A DNA stretch of 64,000 nt, taken from NCBI RefSeq assembly GCF_002904335.1, contig NZ_PPHF01000062.1:1-64000 (forward strand), written 5' to 3'. How positions within the stretch are numbered: the stretch's first letter is position 1; each line of letters starts with the position of its first letter. Positions 19,107-27,400 of this stretch are shown one piece after another. The position numbers were made by a program, and so were the translations under genes. The notes under the pieces are model-generated. The model saw only the letters and a program-made list of their open reading frames with translations, searched no databases and was not told the DNA's origin. Source of the DNA: Amycolatopsis sp. CA-126428 (lineage in GTDB: Bacteria > Actinomycetota > Actinomycetes > Mycobacteriales > Pseudonocardiaceae).

Positions 19107-20270
19107 ATGACGGACTTCCGCACCCGCACGCTGCCCCTGCCCACCTTGCTCGCCTTGACCACCGCCGCGTTCGTCACCGTGCTCACCGAGGCGCTGCCCG
19201 CCGGGGTGCTGCCCGGGATGAGCGCCGGCCTCGGCGTCGGCGAGTCCGCGGCCGGCCAGGCCGTGACGATCTACGCGCTCGGCACCGCGCTCACCGCGAT
19301 CCCGCTGTCCGCCGCCACCGCGAACCGGTCCCGCAAACGCTTGCTGCTCACCGGGATCGCCGGGTTCGCCGTGGCCAACACCGTCACGACGCTGTCCCCG
19401 GACTACGCGCTGACGATGGTGGCGCGCTTCGTCGCCGGGGTGGCCGCGGGCGTCGTCTGGGCGCTGCTCGCCGGCTACGCGCGCCGGCTCGTCCCGGACC
19501 ACCAGGGCAAAGCCATCGCGGTCGTGATGGCCGGCATCCCGCTGGCGCTCTCGCTCGGCATCCCGGCCGGGACGTTCCTCGGCGGCCTGCTCGGCTGGCG
19601 CTGGGCGTTCGGCGTGATGTCGGCGATCGCGGCCGTGCTGCTCGCCTGGATCGCCGCGGCGGTCCCGGACCAGCCGGGGCGTCCGGCCGGCCGGACACCG
19701 GTCCGGCGCACGCTCGGCGTCCCCGGCGTCGTCCCCGTGCTCGCCGTGACGCTCGTGTTCGTGCTGGCGCACACCGTGCTGTACACCTACATCGCCGCCT
19801 TCCTCGGGCACGCCGGGATGGGCGACGCGGTGGACGTCGTCCTGCTGGTCTTCGGGATCGCGTCGATGGCGGGCATCGGTATCGTCGGCGCCCGGATCGA
19901 CCGCGCGCTGCGGACGCTGATGGTGCTCAGCACCGTCGGCGTCGCGGTGGCCGCGACGCTGCTGGCGGTGTTCGCCGGCAGCCCGGCGCTGGTCTACGTC
20001 GCCGTGGGGCTGTGGGGACTCGGCTGGGGCGGCGTCCCGACGCTGCTGCAGACGGCGGCCGGGAACGCCGGCGGCGAAGCGGCGGACAACGCGCAGGCCA
20101 TGCTCGTCACGCTGTGGAACGCCGCGATGGCCGCGGGCGGGGTGGCCGGCGGGGTCCTGCTCGACGCCGCCGGGCCGGCGGCGTTCCCCTGGACGCTGCT
20201 CGCGCTCCTGCTGCCGGTGCTCGCCGTGGTGCTCGGCGCCCGGCGGCACGGGTTCCCCGCTCGCTCCTAA
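19107..20270 (+). CDS. MFS efflux transporter (DHA1-like)
   Basis: 387 residues with twelve predicted membrane helices. Opens LPTLLALTTAAFVTVLTEAL, the AraJ/Cmx-type drug:proton antiporter start. The loop 2-3 region reads ATANRSRKRLLLTGIAG, a weak form of the MFS signature, and helix 5 carries a GIPLALSLGIPAG motif. It likely exports a drug or metabolite under control of the divergent MerR protein. It ends just before a strong hairpin. Confidence 0.85.
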   Translation: MTDFRTRTLPLPTLLALTTAAFVTVLTEALPAGVLPGMSAGLGVGESAAGQAVTIYALGTALTAIPLSAATANRSRKRLLLTGIAGFAVANTVTTLSPDYALTMVARFVAGVAAGVVWALLAGYARRLVPDHQGKAIAVVMAGIPLALSLGIPAGTFLGGLLGWRWAFGVMSAIAAVLLAWIAAAVPDQPGRPAGRTPVRRTLGVPGVVPVLAVTLVFVLAHTVLYTYIAAFLGHAGMGDAVDVVLLVFGIASMAGIGIVGARIDRALRTLMVLSTVGVAVAATLLAVFAGSPALVYVAVGLWGLGWGGVPTLLQTAAGNAGGEAADNAQAMLVTLWNAAMAAGGVAGGVLLDAAGPAAFPWTLLALLLPVLAVVLGARRHGFPARS

Positions 20271-20279
20271 GTGGACGAA

Positions 20280-20308
20280 GGGCCCGGACGCGGCTCGCGC
20301 CCGGGCCC
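20280..20308. terminator. Bidirectional hairpin terminator
   Basis: GGGCCCGGACGCG, GCT loop, CGCGCCCGGGCCC: a 13-bp stem with one mismatch, placed between convergent MFS and chitinase genes 53 nt apart. Confidence 0.8.
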
Positions 20309-20322
20309 TCCAGTTCGGGGGG

Positions 20323-21525
20323 TCAGCAGCGGCCCGCGATGGCCCGCAGCAGCTCGGCGTTCGCCGTGTCACCGGACAGCTCCCAGGCGAACACGCCGCC
20401 GAGCCCCTGCGACTTCGCGTAACCGGCCTTGGCCGACGCCGTCTCGGGCGTGTCGTAGCTCCACCACTGCGAGCCGCACTTCGCGTACGCCGTGCCCGCG
20501 ACGCGGCCGTTGGCCGGGCACTTGGTCTTGAGGACCTTGTAGTCCTCGACGCCCGCTTCGTAGGTGCCGGGCGCCGGGCCGGTGGCCGTGCCGCCCGGCT
20601 GCTTCTGCGTGACACCGTCCCAGCCACGGCCGTAGAACCCGAGGCCCAGCAACATCTTCGCCGGCGGCACGCCCTGGCGGCGCAGTTTCTGGACGGCCGC
20701 GTCGGCGTAGAACCCGGCGGTCGGGAGGCCCGGGTAGGCGCGCAGCGGCGAGTGCGGCGCGGTCGGCCCGTTCGGACTCGCGCCGGCGACGAAGTAGTCG
20801 TAGGTCATCACGTTGTACCAGTCGAGGTACCGGCTCGCGGCGCCGTACTCGGTGGCGTCGATCTTGCCGTCCTTCGACCCGTCCGCGGTGATCGCGGCGG
20901 TGACCAGCTGACGCCCGAACTTCGCGCGCAGCGCCTTGACCAGCGCGGTGAAGGCCTTCGGGCCGCTCGTGTCGCAGGTGTTGCCGCAGGCGTTCGGGTA
21001 CTCCCAGTCGACGTCGATGCCGTCGAAGACGCCCGCCCAGCGCGGGTCGTTGACCAGGTTGTAGCAGGAGTCCGCGAACGCGGCCGGGTTCTTCGCCGCC
21101 TCGGTGAACCCCGCCGACCAGGTCCAGCCGCCGAAGGACCACAGCACCTTCAGCTTCGGGTGCAGCTTCTTGAGCTGGAGGAACTGGTTGAAGCTGCCGT
21201 GCAGCGCCCCCGGTTCGGTGCTGTCGGCCTGGCCGCTGACGCTCGTGGCGGCGTCGTAGGGCATGTCGTGGTCGGCCCACGGGTCGCCGACCGCGCAGCC
21301 GCCGCCCGTCACGTTGCCGAACGCGTAGTTGAGGTGGGTCAGCTTCGCGGCCGACCCGGACGTCTCGATGTCCTTGACGTGGTAGCCGCGGGCGTAGACG
21401 TCCCAGTCGGCGAAGTAGGCCATCACTTTGCCCTGGCTTTGCCCGGCGTCCGCGGGCGACGCGACGACGGAGGCGCCGGCCAGCGCGAGCGCGACCACGG
21501 CGATGCGTTTTCTCATGCGGAGCAC
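20323..21525 (-). CDS. Secreted GH18 chitinase
   Basis: 400 residues. A Sec signal peptide (MRKRIAVVALALAGASVVAS) ends near residue 28. The remainder is a family 18 TIM barrel with the catalytic motif FDGIDVDWEYP (about residue 170; the acid is the final Glu). Nearby family features are LKVLWSFGGWTWSAGF, DWYNVMTYDYFVAG and GLGGVFAWELSGD. It hydrolyses chitin outside the cell. No chitin-binding domain is present. GTG 21525 is favoured: GGAG lies 6 nt upstream. A DasR-like site upstream suggests induction by N-acetylglucosamine. Confidence 0.95.
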   Translation of the reverse strand: MLRMRKRIAVVALALAGASVVASPADAGQSQGKVMAYFADWDVYARGYHVKDIETSGSAAKLTHLNYAFGNVTGGGCAVGDPWADHDMPYDAATSVSGQADSTEPGALHGSFNQFLQLKKLHPKLKVLWSFGGWTWSAGFTEAAKNPAAFADSCYNLVNDPRWAGVFDGIDVDWEYPNACGNTCDTSGPKAFTALVKALRAKFGRQLVTAAITADGSKDGKIDATEYGAASRYLDWYNVMTYDYFVAGASPNGPTAPHSPLRAYPGLPTAGFYADAAVQKLRRQGVPPAKMLLGLGFYGRGWDGVTQKQPGGTATGPAPGTYEAGVEDYKVLKTKCPANGRVAGTAYAKCGSQWWSYDTPETASAKAGYAKSQGLGGVFAWELSGDTANAELLRAIAGRC

Positions 21526-21567
21526 GGCATTCTCCTATCCGGCCCAGGTGGGTGCGCCGAGGCTAAC

Positions 21568-21579
21568 AGGTCCAGACCA
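21568..21579. promoter_or_regulatory. DasR-like / chitinase promoter element
   Basis: On the minus strand TGGTCTGGACCT, one or two bases from the chitinase direct-repeat and DasR element TGGTCTAGACCA of Streptomyces. A partial copy TGGTC lies 10 bp upstream of it. It is 43-54 nt before the chitinase start. Confidence 0.55.
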
Positions 21580-21669
21580 TTGCCGACCAGGGTCAAATCA
21601 GTACGGTCAACGGATTTCCCGATGCTCCCCCAGCCGGGCGTGGATTCACGGACGTGCGATGATCGGCCG

Positions 21670-22062
21670 ATGACCGAGTTCGGCTGCGCCCGCTGTTCCG
21701 GCGATGACGCCCTGACCGCGCTGGCGTTCTGCACGACCCGGCTGAACAAGACCCATCGCCTCGTCGAGCGGTCGCACTTCAGCATTTCGCTGCGCCGGTG
21801 CCCGGAGTGCGGCCAGTCGTTCGCCGCGATCTTCACCGAGTTCGTCGACACCTCGGGCGGCGAAGACGCGCAGTACTTCGACTTCGTCCCGCTCACCACG
21901 GCCGAGGTGTCCACGCTGGCGGCGCAGGGCGCCCGCATCGACCTGGCCGAGCTCGGCGCGCTGGGCAGCGTCCGCCGTCGCCTGTCGTCGAGCTGGCCGA
22001 CCGGCGGCGAGAAGGAAATCGCCTGGCGGACGGACTCGCTCTCGGTGCGCGAAGGTCACTGA
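21670..22062 (+). CDS. Hypothetical zinc-ribbon protein
   Basis: 130 residues from ATG 21670. Two CxxC pairs (GCARCSG near the start and RRCPECGQSF near residue 40) suggest a zinc ribbon. The following FAAIFTEFVDTSGGEDAQYF and SLSVREGH tail match nothing I recognise. It overlaps the convergent decarboxylase gene by 7 nt. High GC at third positions supports a real gene. Confidence 0.65.
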   Translation: MTEFGCARCSGDDALTALAFCTTRLNKTHRLVERSHFSISLRRCPECGQSFAAIFTEFVDTSGGEDAQYFDFVPLTTAEVSTLAAQGARIDLAELGALGSVRRRLSSSWPTGGEKEIAWRTDSLSVREGH

Positions 22063-23414
22063 CCGGCCAGGCGCAGGATCGCCGCGGCACTGCGGTCGAC
22101 GTCGGCTTCCGTCGTCGACCAGCCGGACACCGAGATCCGCAGGTAGCGGCGGCCGCGCCAGGTGGTGCCGCCCAGCCAGCAGGTGCCGTCGTCCTGGATT
22201 TTCCGGATGAGCGCGTCGGTGTCCCCGCCGAAGGACACGAGGACCTGGTTGAGGACGACGTCGTTGGCGATCTCGGCACCGCCTTCGGCGAGTTTCCCGG
22301 CGAAGCGGCGGGCCAGCCGGCAGCAGCGGCCGACGAGCTCGGCGACGCCGTCGCGGCCCAGTTCGCGCACCGCGGCCCAGACGGCGAAGCCGCGGGCGCG
22401 GCGCGAGGACTCCAAGGTCAGGTCGCCCATGCCGGACACTTCGCCGGCGCCGGTGAGGTAGGCGGCCCGGTAGGCGATCGCCGCGGCGTGGACGTCCGGG
22501 CGGGCGCAGAAGACGAAACCGGAGTCGTAGGGCACGTTGAGCCACTTGTGCCCGTCGCAGGCCCAGGAATCGGCGAGTTCGACGCCGTCGAGGAGCGCGC
22601 GGGTGTCCGGATTGGCGGCGGCCCAGAGCCCGAAGGCACCGTCGACGTGGATCCAGGCGTCGCCCACGGCTTCCCGGGCGGCGCGCAGGTCGTCGCACGC
22701 GCCGGTGTTCACGTTCCCCGCCTGCAGGCAGACGATCAGCGGCCCGGTCCCGGCTTCGCGGACCTTCCGGAGGTCTTCGACGTCGATCGCGCCTTGCGGG
22801 CCGGCTTTGACCGGTTCGACGGCCCGGGTGCCGAAGCCGAGCAGCCGCAGGGCGCGGTCGACGGTGGCGTGCCGTTCTTCGCTCGCGACGACGCGGACCC
22901 GCGGGGCACCGGCGAGCCCATCGCGTTCGACGTCCCATCCGGCTTCGGCGAGCACGTGGTGACGAGCGGCGGCGAGGCCGGCGGTGTTCGCGGCTTGCCC
23001 GCCGGTGACGAACCCGGTGGAGGCTCCGGCGGGAATGCCGAGCAGCTCTTTGAGCCAGGCACCGGCAACGTCTTCGGCCGCGGCCGCGGCGGGCGAGAGG
23101 ACGGCGTTGAAGCCGTTCTGATCCCAGCCGGCGGCCAGAACATCGGCCGCGGTGGCGGCCGGGAGGGCACCCCCGATGACGAACCCGAAGAACCGCGGCC
23201 CGGCGGTGGCGACCAGCCCGGGCCCGGCGGCCCGAGCGAGCTGTTCGAGCACATCGGACGGTGGGGTGGGTGCTTCCGGCAGCGGGCCGCCGAAGGAGGA
23301 CCGCAGAGCGGCCAAATCGACGGCGGCCGGGGCCACGGGCCGTTCCGCGAGGCCGGCCCGGTAGCCGGCGCCGAGTTCGGCGGCGCGGGCCAGGAGGGAG
23401 TGCATCTCGTCCAC
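22056..23414 (-). CDS. PLP-dependent group II amino-acid decarboxylase-like protein
   Basis: 452 residues. Fold-type I PLP enzyme of the aromatic-amino-acid/glutamate decarboxylase family. The PLP lysine lies in SWACDGHKWLNVPYDSGF (near residue 285); ahead of it are ASTGFVTGGQAANTAGLAAA, VGDAWIHVDGAFGLWA and a DGTCWLGGTTW C-terminal motif. Many such actinobacterial proteins decarboxylate aromatic amino acids, but substrate cannot be fixed here. ATG 23414 is used; ATG 23405 is an alternative. Palindromic repeat copy 3 lies just upstream. Confidence 0.85.
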   Translation of the reverse strand: MDEMHSLLARAAELGAGYRAGLAERPVAPAAVDLAALRSSFGGPLPEAPTPPSDVLEQLARAAGPGLVATAGPRFFGFVIGGALPAATAADVLAAGWDQNGFNAVLSPAAAAAEDVAGAWLKELLGIPAGASTGFVTGGQAANTAGLAAARHHVLAEAGWDVERDGLAGAPRVRVVASEERHATVDRALRLLGFGTRAVEPVKAGPQGAIDVEDLRKVREAGTGPLIVCLQAGNVNTGACDDLRAAREAVGDAWIHVDGAFGLWAAANPDTRALLDGVELADSWACDGHKWLNVPYDSGFVFCARPDVHAAAIAYRAAYLTGAGEVSGMGDLTLESSRRARGFAVWAAVRELGRDGVAELVGRCCRLARRFAGKLAEGGAEIANDVVLNQVLVSFGGDTDALIRKIQDDGTCWLGGTTWRGRRYLRISVSGWSTTEADVDRSAAAILRLAGQ

Positions 23415-23459
23415 GAGCCGACTGTAGGCCCGATTCGGCCGCCGTCCCTCCCGCGGCGG

Positions 23460-23503
23460 TCGTGAGTGGTAAGGCGGGTTCTAACGCGCCTTACCACTCA
23501 CGA
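23460..23503. repeat. 44-bp palindromic repeat, copy 3
   Basis: Same TCGTGAGTGGTAAGGCGGG arms as copy 1 with one inner mismatch (ACGCG for ACCCG). Unlike the other copies it lies upstream of a gene, the decarboxylase. It also contains the stop codon of a very short minus-strand frame (23498-23569). Confidence 0.9.
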
Positions 23504-23569
23504 CGGGTGGGTGGGCGGCCCGGCGGCCGATGTGACCTCCAGCACCGGGATACCTTCGATCTTCTCCAT
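23498..23569 (-). CDS. Possible 23-residue peptide
   Basis: A short frame from ATG 23569 reading MEKIEGIPVLEVTSAAGPPT and three more residues, with its stop inside the palindromic repeat. Its third codon positions are 20 of 23 G or C. No good ribosome site is seen. The stop context (CCG TCG TGA) repeats that of the AhpD-like gene at copy 1 of the repeat. It may be a true small gene or the remnant of the 3' end of a lost gene. Confidence 0.25.
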   Translation of the reverse strand: MEKIEGIPVLEVTSAAGPPTHPS

Positions 23570-23589
23570 GTCCCCATCGTCGGCGCCTA

Positions 23590-23610
23590 AGTGCTCATCT
23601 TCTGAGCACT
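23590..23610. promoter_or_regulatory. Inverted repeat upstream of the GNAT gene
   Basis: AGTGCTCA tcttc TGAGCACT, perfect 8-bp arms and 5-nt centre, 45-65 nt before the acetyltransferase start. Could be a repressor site or an RNA hairpin. Confidence 0.45.
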
Positions 23611-23654
23611 TTCGCCCGGGAACAATCATCGGCCTCCCGGCGTAGCGTCCTGGT

Positions 23655-24188
23655 ATGGAGACCCCGTTGAGCACCGACCGGCTCGTGATCCGGGACTGGA
23701 CGGTGGACGACGCCGAAGCCGCGTTCGACATCTACGGCGCGGAAGACGTCACGCACTGGCTGACCCCGGCCATGGACCGCGTCGGGGACGTCGGCGCGAT
23801 GCGCGCGGTCCTGCACGCCTGGCAGGAAACCCAGCCGAACCTGCCGCCGCCGCGGGGGCGGTGGGCGATCGAACGCAAGGAAGACGGCGTGGTGATCGGC
23901 GGCCTCGGCATCCGGCTGCTGCCGCCGTTCGAAGAGGACCTCGAACTGAGCTGGCAGCTCAGCCCCGGCGTCTGGGGCCAGGGCTACGCGTCCGAGGCGG
24001 CGACCGCGCTGATCGAGTGGGCCTTCACCCAGGACACCGAAGAGCTGTTCGCCGTCGCGCGGCCGAACAACACGCGGGCGATCGCGGTCGCCAAGCGGCT
24101 CGGCATGAACTGGGTCGGCGAGACCGACAAGTACTACAACCTGCGGCTGCAGGTGTACCGGATCCGGCACACCGACCTCATCGGCTGA
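23655..24188 (+). CDS. GNAT-family N-acetyltransferase (RimJ/RimL-like)
   Basis: 177 residues. Begins METPLSTDRLVIRDWTVDDA, the usual opening of the RimJ/RimL class. The acetyl-CoA site is WGQGYASEAATALIEWAF, followed by ARPNNTRAIAVAKRLGMNWV. It transfers an acetyl group to an amine of a protein or small molecule. Its end overlaps the convergent Ddn-like gene by 11 nt. Confidence 0.88.
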   Translation: METPLSTDRLVIRDWTVDDAEAAFDIYGAEDVTHWLTPAMDRVGDVGAMRAVLHAWQETQPNLPPPRGRWAIERKEDGVVIGGLGIRLLPPFEEDLELSWQLSPGVWGQGYASEAATALIEWAFTQDTEELFAVARPNNTRAIAVAKRLGMNWVGETDKYYNLRLQVYRIRHTDLIG

Positions 24189-24654
24189 CCGGCTCCAGCA
24201 GGAAGACGCGGATGTCCCGGTGCGAAGCCCGCACGGCGTACCGGTCGTACGCGGGCCAGTACGCCGCGACCGCGTCCCACATCTCCTGGCGCTCGTCCCC
24301 GGTCAGGAGCCGTCCGGTGACGTCGAAAGTGCGGCCGCCCAGCGCGACCGTTGCCGCAGGGTGGGCCAGCAGGTTCGCCGACCAGGCCGGATGGGCCTCG
24401 CCGCCCCAGTTCGAGCCGATCACGACGTACCCGCCGGCGCGCTCGACGTAGAGCAGCGGCACCTGCCGGGGCTCGCCGCTGCGGCGCCCGATCGTCGTGA
24501 GCAGCAACGTCCGCAGCCCGACCGCCGTGCCGACACCGACCCGGCCGCCGCTGATCCGCAGCAGCACCCGGTCGGCGGGCACGAGCGCCCGCCCCAGCAC
24601 CGCGAACGCCCGGCTCTTGCCGAACCCGGCGAAGACTCCCCGCAAACCCGTCAC
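24178..24654 (-). CDS. Deazaflavin (F420)-dependent nitroreductase family protein (Ddn-like)
   Basis: 158 residues from a GTG start. The split beta-barrel fold of the Ddn family is recognisable in LRTLLLTTIGRRSGEPRQVP, LLYVERAGGYVVIGSNWGG and HPAWSANLLAHPAATV. Family members reduce quinones or nitro compounds using reduced F420. It is a single gene, tail to tail with the GNAT gene and divergent from a methyltransferase gene 33 nt away. Confidence 0.88.
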   Translation of the reverse strand: MTGLRGVFAGFGKSRAFAVLGRALVPADRVLLRISGGRVGVGTAVGLRTLLLTTIGRRSGEPRQVPLLYVERAGGYVVIGSNWGGEAHPAWSANLLAHPAATVALGGRTFDVTGRLLTGDERQEMWDAVAAYWPAYDRYAVRASHRDIRVFLLEPVSR

Positions 24655-24687
24655 GGCGAGATCCTAGGTCTGGCAGGGTTTGCGAGC

Positions 24688-25317
24688 ATGACCCGCCCCG
24701 AAACCGCCGCCGAGGTCTTCGACGCGCTCGGCACGGATTACGAACACGCCTTCCGCACCGCGACCGCCCAGCGCGCCGCGCTCACCGACCTGCTCGCCGC
24801 CCTGCCGCCGGAGGCGCAGGTGCTCGACCTCGGCGCCGGCACCGGGCGGCCGACCGCGGAACTGCTGGTCGCCGGCGGCCACGACGTCACCGGCTACGAC
24901 GTCGCCCCGAAGATGGTCGAGATCGCGCGGAGCCAGGTGCCCGCCGCCCGGTTCGAACTCGGGGACATGCGCGAACTGTCCTTCCCGGACGGCACCTGGG
25001 ACGCCATCACGGCCTTCTTCTCGATGCTGCAGCTCCCCCGGGCCGAGCAGGAAACCATGATCGGCCGCTTCGCGACCTGGCTGAAGCCCGGCGGGCTGCT
25101 CGTCTTCGCCACCGTGCCCGCCGACGTCGACGGAGTGGACATCGTGTTCATGGGCCACCCGGTCCGGGCGTACAGTTTCACCACCGGTCCCCTCAAGGAG
25201 CGGATGCGGGCGGCGGGCCTCGAAATCGTCCAGGAGGACGAGGCCGAGTTCGTCCCCGACCACCCGGACGCCGGCCCCGAGCCGCACGTCTACCTGACCG
25301 CTCGCAGACCGGCCTGA
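24688..25317 (+). CDS. Class I SAM-dependent methyltransferase
   Basis: 209 residues from ATG 24688. Motif I is VLDLGAGTGRPTAELL (near residue 48), followed by VTGYDVAPKMVEIARSQ, motif II AITAFFSMLQLP and the post-motif LKPGGLLVFATVP. No family-specific substrate features. It probably methylates a small molecule. It is divergent from the Ddn-like gene across a 33-nt spacer. Confidence 0.85.
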   Translation: MTRPETAAEVFDALGTDYEHAFRTATAQRAALTDLLAALPPEAQVLDLGAGTGRPTAELLVAGGHDVTGYDVAPKMVEIARSQVPAARFELGDMRELSFPDGTWDAITAFFSMLQLPRAEQETMIGRFATWLKPGGLLVFATVPADVDGVDIVFMGHPVRAYSFTTGPLKERMRAAGLEIVQEDEAEFVPDHPDAGPEPHVYLTARRPA

Positions 25318-25412
25318 GCCGGCCGGCCCGTACGACGTCGATCACCCGACGGACATGAATTTTGCTCAACTTCGTGCGTGTGCCGCGCGGTGGACCCGGG
25401 CTAAAGTGAGGA

Positions 25413-26591
25413 ATGGGCATCGAAGCTCTGGCCAGGCCGGTACCTCGCGAACACCGCGAGCTGCTGCGCGAGATGCTGGCCAGGCTCCCCGAGTTCGCCG
25501 ATCGCCTGGCCCGGCTGCTCAGTGAGCAGGACGAGTTCTACCGGCAGGTCGAGGACGTCGCCCCCGGCGAGCTGCGGCAGGTCTGCCGGGCCAACCTCGA
25601 GCGTGCGCTCACGGCGCTGGCCGAAGGCCACGGCCTCGCCCTCGACGCCGCCCGCAAGACCGGGCTCACCCAGGCGCGCCAGGGCATCCCGCTGCCCGCG
25701 GTGCTGCGCGCGTTCCGGATCGGCGGCACCTTCGTCTACGAAGGGCTCCTCGAGCTCGCCGGCCCGGAGTTCCTCAACCCGACCCGGACGATCGAGATCA
25801 ACTCCTACGTCTGGAAGGCGATCGACCTCTACTCCGAAGCGCTGACCACGGCGTACGAGGAGGTCGCGGCCGAGCCGTCGCACGCGAACGCGCGGCTGCT
25901 GGACGACCTCCTGCGCGGCCGGCTCGCCGGCCAGGCGGACATGGAGGCCGCGGCCCGCGACCTGGGCCTGCCGACCGCGGGCATGTTCGTCGTCGTGGTG
26001 ACCGAGCGCGTCGAGCCGGACGAGCACGACTCCGTCGAGGCGCTGCTGCGGGCGCGGCGCTGGCGGTCGGCGTGGCGGCCCGGCGGCGAGGCGGGCCTGG
26101 TCGCGATCGACCGGATCGAGGACGTCCGGCGCCTGCGCGAAGTGCTCGGTTCCCTGCCCGTGGCGGCCGGGATGAGCAAGCCGTTCACCGGGTTCCCCGA
26201 CGTCCCGGACGCCCTGCACCGGGCCCGCATCGCCCGCCGCTCACTGCCGGCGGCGACGGCGGGCGTGGTGGTGTTCGGCGACTCGCCGGTGACGACGCTG
26301 GTCGCGGCCGCGCCCGGGATGGCCCGCGACGTCGTCCGGTCGGCGCTGGCCGGGGTGCTCACGTTGCCGGCCGCGGAGCGCATGGTCCTGCTCGACACGC
26401 TGCTGGCGTGGTTCGCCGGCCACGGTTCGGCGAAGGAAGCCGCGGACCGGTTGTTCGTGCACCCCAACACGGTCCGGTACCGGTTGCGCCGCGTGCAGGA
26501 ACTGACCAAACGCGACCTCACCGACCCGGTCGACATCGGCGAGCTGTACGTCGCGCTGGAGTCGGTGCGCCTGGAACCCGAGCCCGTGTGA
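25413..26591 (+). CDS. PucR/CdaR-family transcriptional regulator
   Basis: 392 residues. An all-helical N-terminal half (LPEFADRLARLLSEQDEFYR; QGIPLPAVLRAFRIGGTFVY) precedes a degenerate GGDEF-like domain and a C-terminal HTH_30 winged helix (AADRLFVHPNTVRYRLRRVQ). These regulators respond to small organic acids, purine products or amino acids. No metabolic gene sits directly beside it on the same strand; the next genes are the DUF2975/XRE pair. A T-rich stretch at about 25358-25375 likely carries its promoter. Confidence 0.88.
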   Translation: MGIEALARPVPREHRELLREMLARLPEFADRLARLLSEQDEFYRQVEDVAPGELRQVCRANLERALTALAEGHGLALDAARKTGLTQARQGIPLPAVLRAFRIGGTFVYEGLLELAGPEFLNPTRTIEINSYVWKAIDLYSEALTTAYEEVAAEPSHANARLLDDLLRGRLAGQADMEAAARDLGLPTAGMFVVVVTERVEPDEHDSVEALLRARRWRSAWRPGGEAGLVAIDRIEDVRRLREVLGSLPVAAGMSKPFTGFPDVPDALHRARIARRSLPAATAGVVVFGDSPVTTLVAAAPGMARDVVRSALAGVLTLPAAERMVLLDTLLAWFAGHGSAKEAADRLFVHPNTVRYRLRRVQELTKRDLTDPVDIGELYVALESVRLEPEPV

Positions 26592-26595
26592 TCGT

Positions 26596-26641
26596 CTTTC
26601 GATCACTACCGATTGACTTTCGATAGGAAGAGCGCGATAGT
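26596..26641 (+). promoter_or_regulatory. Leaderless promoter with 21-bp-spaced CTTTCGAT boxes
   Basis: CTTTCGAT occurs at 26596-26603 and again at 26617-26624, 21 bp apart on the same face of the helix. TTGACT (26613-26618), 17 bp, GATAGT (26636-26641) form a promoter whose predicted start is at the ATG 26648, so the message is leaderless. The boxes overlap the -35 region and are a likely binding site for the small XRE regulator encoded second in the operon. Confidence 0.55.
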
Positions 26642-26647
26642 CGGCGC

Positions 26648-27127
26648 ATGGTTACCGAGAAATGGGCCGTCGCCGCGCTCAGAGTCTTCCTCGTGGTGCT
26701 GTTCGGCGTCCTCGTCGTGTTCCAGACGCTCTCGCTGCCGGGCGGCATCGCCTACCACACGCAGCAGAACCCGCACGACGCTCCGCTGCGCTGGCCGTTG
26801 ACCGCCATCGCGGTCTTCCTGGTGCTGTGCGTCCAGGTGGTCGTCGTCGCGACCTGGAAACTGCTGACACTGGTCAAGAAGGACCGGATCTTCACCACCG
26901 CGTCCCTGAAGTGGGTCGACGCGATCGTCTGGGCGGTGGCCGCCGCGTGGCTGGTGGTCGCCGGGATGCTGCTCTTCGTCGGCTTCAACGCGGACGACCC
27001 GGGGATGCCGATGCTGCTGTTCCTGGTGACCGTGGCGATCACCGTGGTCGGCCTGCTGATGGTGGTCATGCGCGCGCTGCTGCGCCAGGCCACCACGCTC
27101 CGCTCCGACATGGAAGCGGTCATCTGA
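26648..27127 (+). CDS. DUF2975 membrane protein (YoaS-like)
   Basis: 159 residues with four predicted membrane helices (for example VFLVVLFGVLVVFQTLSL, VFLVLCVQVVVVATWKLL). Homologues such as Bacillus YoaS are always encoded next to a tiny YozG-type HTH regulator, as here: the stop and the next ATG overlap by one base (TGATG). The membrane partner may sense a signal or be the regulated product. Function is unknown. Confidence 0.85.
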   Translation: MVTEKWAVAALRVFLVVLFGVLVVFQTLSLPGGIAYHTQQNPHDAPLRWPLTAIAVFLVLCVQVVVVATWKLLTLVKKDRIFTTASLKWVDAIVWAVAAAWLVVAGMLLFVGFNADDPGMPMLLFLVTVAITVVGLLMVVMRALLRQATTLRSDMEAVI

Positions 27128-27339
27128 TGCCGATCGTCGTGCGCATCGACGTCGAACTGGCCAAGCGCAAGATGAGCGTGGGCGAGTTCGCCGAGAAGAT
27201 CGGTCTCACGCCGGCGAACGTCGCCGTGCTGAAGAACGGCCGCGCCAAGGCGGTGCGCTTCAGCACGTTGGAAGCGATGTGCCGGGTGCTCGGCTGCCAG
27301 CCCGGCGACCTGCTCGAGTGGGTCGAAGACGAGGTTTAG
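27127..27339 (+). CDS. XRE-family HTH regulator (YozG-like)
   Basis: 70 residues, little more than a Cro-type helix-turn-helix: MSVGEFAEKIGLTPANVAVL, KNGRAKAVRFSTLEAMCRVL, then CQPGDLLEWVEDE. It is the partner of the DUF2975 gene, with a one-base overlap. It likely autoregulates the operon through the CTTTCGAT repeats upstream. Confidence 0.9.
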   Translation: MPIVVRIDVELAKRKMSVGEFAEKIGLTPANVAVLKNGRAKAVRFSTLEAMCRVLGCQPGDLLEWVEDEV

Positions 27340-27400
27340 CCCAGGTCGGCGGCCCGGCAGGCGACTTGCCGATGGCCCGGCCGGGCAGCAGCCGGCCGGG

